Of a stretch of 64,000 nucleotides of DNA, positions 58,948 through 64,000 are shown one piece after another; the first letter of the stretch is position 1; every line of letters begins with the position of its first letter. The position numbers and the translations under genes were made by a program. The notes under the pieces were generated by a model. The model was given only the letters and a program-made list of their open reading frames with translations, was not told the origin of the DNA and searched no databases. Source of the DNA: Ophioderma brevispina (taxonomy: Eukaryota > Echinodermata > Ophiuroidea > Amphilepidida > Ophiodermatidae); assembly GCA_023653785.1 (NCBI GenBank), contig JAMKCH010041490.1, forward strand, positions 62,001 to 126,000. The letters are read 5' to 3'.

Positions 58948-59897
58948 CTACTCTCTTAAAACGAAAGAGTGAAAAACCACTCTAAAAGAGTGAAATCTCA
59001 CTCCAAAAAAGAGCCAGCTGAGTGACGCATCTTTTAGAGTGAGATCCACTCTAAATAAAGAGTGAAAAAAATAACTCTAAGCAAAGAGTGAAGTGATCAC
59101 TCCTTTTTAGAGTGAACTAGTCACTCTTTTAGAGCTGTGGGGGAAAGCGAATTCACTCTTTTAGAGTTGTGATTCTTTGTGAATTTTTGTTTGTTTGGTG
59201 AGAATATTGTATGTGTAGGTCATAATTCAGAGCATCGTGACATGAATGAATATTGTGGCGCATCATTGGTATGATTCAGTGTGACATGCATGCACGATTG
59301 TGGCATGCATGACGTGCTGATCATGGCATGCCCGTGACATGCATGATTGTGCGTTTCGTACATGCACAGGCCTGGCCTAGCCTGGCGCAGACTACCGTAT
59401 TTCCCGGGCCGTATTTACGAGTGCTATTACAGTAAATAACATTTAATGCTTCTCCACACTTTGTCTGTAAATGCTATGAATTGTGACCGACACATACAAT
59501 ATACTCACCAGTAAAGATCTCTATGATTTCTTCAATAATTTCAACTTCGGTCAACCACTTGCTGACGGTCTCGCCTAACTCGTCCGCCATTGTTCGAGAA
59601 TAATCACGCGATTTGCGGCGGTTCTGATTGACTATTAGTTCACTCCGAAAAAGAGCGTTTTCTCACTCTTTTAGAGCTAAAAGCCGTTCGATAAGGGTTC
59701 AGAGTGGGCTTCACTCCGAAGAAGAGTGGCATTTTGAGCCACTCGGTAACAGAGTGAGCGTTCGGTTAACCCTCGAGTTAAGGTGTCTCGCTGCATTTCT
59801 CGCGCTCTTTTAGAGCTAAAAATCCACTCGATTAGAGTTAATTTAAAATCACTCCGAACTCAGAGTGATTTTTCACTCTTTAATTTTAAGAGAGTAG
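58948..59897. mobile_element. ~950-bp element with ACTCT/AGAGT subterminal arrays
   Basis: Ends are CTACTCTCTTAAAA and exact inverse. The outer ~215 bp on the left and ~260 bp on the right are packed with ACTCT and AGAGT in alternation (for example ACTCTTTTAGAG), about 15-20 half-sites per side. Such arrays are typical of transposase-binding subterminal repeats. The central 480 bp is single-copy, contains a possible exon on the minus strand, and recurs at 63,515. No transposase is visible. Confidence 0.75.
59509..59590 (-). CDS. Possible first coding exon inside a transposon
   Basis: On the minus strand ATG at 59,590-59,588 sits in a good context (GAACAATGGCG) and opens 27 codons starting MADELGETVS and continuing through an acidic, Ile-rich stretch. 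It then meets a strong splice donor, CTG|GTGAGT, at 59,509/59,508; the exon would end in phase 1. CpG-containing sequence (CACGCGATTTGCGG) lies just upstream. The same ATG and donor are present at 63,952-63,873. Without the donor the frame closes soon after. I do not recognise the protein; a captured host exon or the element's own gene start are both possible. Confidence 0.35.
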
Positions 59898-61424
59898 TCT
59901 TTCATCACGCGAAAAGACCACAAACCCAATTTTGCAAAGTCTCTACTTGCCGTCTCATCATTCTGGCCCTGCAAGTTTGAAAAAGAGGGGGAGCAAGCAA
60001 ACTTAATCACGGAGAGGTTCTTGTAACTACAATGGAAGTAAGCAAACTAAACCTGTGGTAGAAGCACTTTCTGTGTACGTGAATGTTTCAATGAAATTAC
60101 AAACATAACGACTCTGCATTTATGTGCTTCGAAATTGCGGAATTCTACCCTTCGAATTCTGAGAAATTCTTAAATGATAGTTAGGTGTAGCTGTGCAGAT
60201 AGTTGGCATCGTCAGGAGCCGTACTATGCCAGAACTACCTTATGTATGGCTAGTGGATAAAAATAAAAAATATTTATTTCTTGACTTTTTATAAATACAT
60301 TTTTTTATATTTTTTTTCAACATTCAAAAGTAACATTTTATTAAGCGTTCAGTTGTGAATCATACAGTTATAGTTGTGTAGATAGTGGCATCGTTAGGAG
60401 CCGGCTGTTAACAATATTTATTACTATACTTATAACTTTATACTGAAAATTTAGCTAGTAACTTTATCTATGAGGCGAAGTTTACAGAGTTAAGATGTTA
60501 CCTTTTATTCGCGTACTCTTATCGGTCGGTTGTGAAATCATTTTCCACGAATACTTACCAAGCTCGGAGCATCTTGTCATACTGAACACACGTGGTATGG
60601 TTGGTTGAAATTGTTTTAGAATGGTGTGAATTCCGTAATACGAATGTTGACTGCAGGAACATAACAGGAAATGTCATACATCTTAAGCTTTTTGCCGGAA
60701 TTAATAAATGGGCCGGATGACAAGGACATATATCGGATATCTGATCATTCACTGACGCTCTTCATCAAGATTGAATGGAGAACGATGGGAACCTGGCGCG
60801 TCTGTCGGCTTATTTGATAGAACTATCTAGAGTGGGTTTAGCTTTATTAGTTCTTTGCATAAGATTGTTGTGATTTGATTGGATTAAAATGACAGACAGA
60901 CAGACCGACAAGTTAACGCAGCGCGGCAGTATACTTGTGTGACGTTTCCCCGGACGTTTCTGGTGTTAAAAAATAGCAAAAATTTGACATACCAAGTCAT
61001 GACAAATAGACACACCAAGTCATGACGGAATAATTCATGACGGAAACAATAGCAAATTGACCTCAATCTTGACGGATAAACATAACATAACAAGGGAGAT
61101 CAAACATTAACCACCTTCATCTTTCACCCTCGACTACTAACAGATAAGGCTGCTCAGTCTACTGTTTTTGTGTGTGCACCAAAATATAATATTCCCAAAA
61201 TATCTAGAAAAGATTGAAAATATGAATGATAATTCCGTTAGAGCGCTGCATTAATAAAGCACTGGAAATGAGTTCAACACGAAAATAATACCACAATATA
61301 CCACATTAGTATTCAAATTTTTACACTTATAAAAGTTAACGAACCTCTCAAGAATGCAGTAACCCCTCGATTCACTTTTCTGACAATGGACACAATGATC
61401 TCAACATAATGGGTTACATCTGTA
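59898..61424. other. No gene recognised
   Basis: AT-rich. Short direct repeats such as GTGTAGATAGT with GCATCGT(T/C)AGGAGCCG appear at about 60,195 and 60,375, and CAAGTCATGAC repeats at about 60,990-61,025. No supported gene. Confidence 0.4.
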
Positions 61425-62205
61425 CTTAAAGAAACCTTACCTGGATATACTTAAACGGATCTCAAAGAAACTCCTACCTAGATACACTTAACAGTGAACA
61501 AGAAACTCCTACCACCTGGTATACTTGATATATAGACAAGAAACTCCTACCAGTATATACTTAATAGATATACAAAAACTCCACCTGGATTACTTAACAG
61601 ATAACAAGAAACTCCTACCTGGATATACTTAACAGATAAACAAGAAACTCCTACCTGGAATATAACTTGATATATAACAAGAAAACTCCTATCTAGATTA
61701 TAACCGGTAGTCCCAGAAGCTACTACCTGGATGTACTTAACAGATATACAAGAACTCTACCTGGATATACTTAAACAATATACAAGAAACTCCTACCAGT
61801 ATATACTTAATAGATAGACAAGAAACTCCTACCTGGATATACTGAACAGATAAACAAGAAACTCCTACCTGGATATACTTGATATATAGACAAGAAACTC
61901 CTACCTGGATATACTTGATAAAAGAAACTCCTACCTGGATATACTTGATAGATAGACAAGAAACTCCTACCTGGATATACTTAACAGATAGACAAGAAAC
62001 TCCTACCTGGATATACTTAATAGATAGACAAGAAACTCCTACCTGGATATACTTGATAGATAGACAAGAAACTCCTACCTGATGTACTTAATAGATAGAC
62101 GAGAAACTCCTACGTGGATATACTTAATAGATAGACAAGAAACTACTACCTGGATATACTTAACAGATAGACAAGAAACGCCTACTTGGAGAGAAAAAAA
62201 CTCCT
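61425..62205 (+). repeat. 36-bp minisatellite, about 20 units
   Basis: The unit contains GAAACTCCTACCTGGATATA followed by CTTAACAGATAGACAA, period 36 bp. The right part (61,880-62,170) is more regular than the left, where single-base losses are common. One plus frame is open with the 12-residue repeat DRQETPTWIYLI over 61,879-62,082; the other two have stops. No start or context supports translation. Confidence 0.95.
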
Positions 62206-62715
62206 ACCTCAGGATATAGCCAAATGAATATGTGACTGGATGGGTGTGGATGATTAGACGGACGGATGAAAGAATTGGCAGATGTATACATTTTTTTAAC
62301 CAGGCTGTAGGCTCTTTAATTAACAGGGAGGGCATATAGAGAGATATTTAGAGAAATGTTTAGAAAGCATTAAAAGAAATCGAGTAGGATATTGAATTGT
62401 AATAGGGCAAAAGAAACGTGTAAAACGAGTCCCTGATATCTGTAAAAAGAAACAGGTGTCTGTTTTCCCTGGATTGGTCATCGTCCCCGTCTTGTAAGTA
62501 GGTCTGGCACAGAGTATATTGACCAGTACAGGACAAGCCATGATTGATGTGAAACAAATGACCACATCTGTTCTTTTCAGTGCGGTTTAGCACGATCATT
62601 TCCTTTGTAGGTTTATCGACCAATTAATAATTTAAATGTACTCCAAGCCTATACTTTTACGCGTGCAAAACTGATCAAACTCTATAAATAAGTTTGATTG
62701 GAATGGTGATTCGGT
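62206..62715. other. No gene recognised
   Basis: Overlapping minus ORFs at 62,320-62,623 show no domain and no homologous feature elsewhere in the window. Confidence 0.4.
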
Positions 62716-62719
62716 TTAA

Positions 62720-63015
62720 AGGTCCAGGAAATAAAAATAGAATTGATGTGGTTTGTGTCAAGTCTATACAAGGAGGGACTAGAAAACATTCAATATTTGG
62801 GTTGGTGATGACATCATTAGTGAAACTATTGATTTTTCAGAGAGTGATAGACAATTTCAGGTGACTGGTGTGAATCTATTCATGACACTGACTGAAAATC
62901 AATAGTATCACTAATGATGTCACTGGTAGTGTATTCTTTTTTCTGGCCCTGTTTATTGGAATGGAATGTCCCGTAAAGATTTGGAGTAGGTTTATCATCT
63001 CATTTCCTGTGACCT
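62720..63015. mobile_element. TTAA-flanked foldback MITE, family D
   Basis: TTAA at 62,716-62,719 and 63,016-63,019. Ends AGGTCCAGGAAAT and inverse of AGGTCACAGGAAAT. An inner arm GACATCATTAGTGA plus ACTATTGATTTTTCAG pairs with CTGAAAATCAATAGT plus TCACTAATGATGTC around a 60-base loop. It is 296 bp and noncoding. Confidence 0.9.
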
Positions 63016-63019
63016 TTAA

Positions 63020-63514
63020 AGGGTAACCTCTATACGAGAAGAACTAATAGAAGCACTATTTTTTTGTTGTTTAAGTACTTTTACTAGGACTTAACAGCAT
63101 TTTTGCGATTAAGAACATTAGGCATACAAAATTTTGTTTGCTGCGAATCTTAACAACATCAATAATAACATAATGAACTCTTAGAATTCTCGGGGGCCAA
63201 GTTAGCTACGCAATTGAATCCGAGGATTTATGGATAAACATGAAGAGGAAATTCGAAGCGAATGCCATGCTACCATTGTAAGAAGACTATTAAGTGTCCT
63301 TTCCTCTTAATGATGGTGACCACGATGCTTATATAAGACTAATGAAGGTAACAAGTTTCTATTTGTCCAAGGTTTTCTTAGTTTTATATTTTTCATCTGA
63401 ATGTTTAATATGAACATGCACTTGTTTATGTTTCCAATTGTTCATCCCTTGTTCATATATTCATTAAACGAGAAATCGTTCTTTTATAGATCCGATAAGT
63501 TGGATATCCGATAA
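63020..63514. other. No gene recognised
   Basis: AT-rich, no supported feature. Confidence 0.4.
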
Positions 63515-64000
63515 GGAAGCGAATTCACTCTTATTGAGTTGTGATTCTTTGTGAATTTGTTTGTTGGTGAGAATTATTGTATGTGAGGTCATCATTCATA
63601 GCCTTCGTGACATGAAGAATTGTGGCGCCTCATTGGTATGATTTTCAGTGTGACATGCATGCACGAATGTGGAATGCAGACCGTTGAGATCATGGCAGCC
63701 CTTGACATTGAATGATTGTGCGTTTGTACATGCACAGGCCTGGCTTTAGGCATTGGCGCCAGACTACCGTATCACGTGCCTTATTACGAGGCTATTACCA
63801 GACATAACATTAATGCTTTCCACACGTTGTCTGTAAATGCTATGAATGGTGACCGACACATAATATACTCACCAGTCAGATCTCTATGATGTCTTCAATT
63901 AATTCAACCGTCGGTCAAACCACTGAGCGGTCTCGCCTAACTCGTCCGCCATGTTCGAGAATAATCACGCGATTTGCGGCGCAGGTTCTGATTGACTATT
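63515..64000. mobile_element. Second copy of the ACTCT element core, cut by window end
   Basis: Matches 59,146-59,638 from GCGAATTCACTCTT through GTGATTCTTTGTGAATT, CATTGGTATGATT, GTGACATGCATGCACGA, TGTACATGCACAGGCCTGG, GACTACCGTAT and CACGCGATTTGCGGCG to GTTCTGATTGACTATT at the window end. The left ACTCT array of the first copy is missing. Differences are mostly one- or two-base indels. Confidence 0.85.
63873..63952 (-). pseudogene. Second copy of the exon-like segment, frameshifted
   Basis: Minus-strand ATG at 63,952 in the same context, first eight codons identical (MADELGET), then indels shift the frame to a stop. The GTGAGT donor is kept. It is 80 bases against 82 in the first copy. The breaks may be real decay or base-calling errors. 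Confidence 0.35.

Overview
The window looks like intergenic or intronic DNA from an animal genome, probably a marine invertebrate. It is AT-rich and has no long uninterrupted host gene. It is filled with short inverted-repeat DNA transposons, apurinic-endonuclease LINEs, a Ty3/Gypsy LTR element, minisatellites and microsatellites. Several related copies differ mainly by single-base insertions and deletions, so part of the frame damage may be unpolished long-read error rather than biological decay. The species cannot be named from the sequence alone.

Layout. 0.5-7.0 kb: a 27-bp minisatellite interrupted by a non-repeat block, a piece of a long-TIR element and a 660-bp foldback element. 7.0-15.7 kb: short MITEs, a long imperfect inverted repeat, one orphan minus-strand ORF and one unidentified decayed coding-like block. 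16.0-17.7 kb: an internally deleted LINE. 18.0-19.8 kb: a foldback made of nested palindromes and a 964-bp CACTG-ended element carrying a tRNA-like segment. 19.9-46.1 kb: six full or partial direct copies of one noncoding unit ('R'), all in the same orientation. The R copies have been split by insertions: a Gypsy element nested in a TTAA-flanked element, a long-TIR element, and a 6.5-kb block holding a minus-strand LINE. 46.8-49.05 kb: another long-TIR element with a MULE-like transposon inside it. 49-53 kb: nearly featureless. 53.0-54.3 kb: a satellite of about 240-bp units. 56.7-57.5 kb: GC-rich CAGTGG-ended elements. 58.9-59.9 kb and 63.5-64.0 kb: two copies of a transposon-like element that contains a possible first coding exon with a splice donor. 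61.4-62.2 kb: a 36-bp minisatellite. 62.7-63.0 kb: one more TTAA foldback.

No host operon or pathway is visible. The coherent story is layered insertion. At least seven unrelated-looking foldbacks all sit at TTAA sites (or a one-base variant) with AGG or GG termini. Repeat copies elsewhere in the window preserve the uninterrupted target for several of the insertions, so their order can be read. The best candidates for unusual biology are the TTAA cohort, the two-copy element carrying an exon-like segment, and the nested-palindrome foldback.
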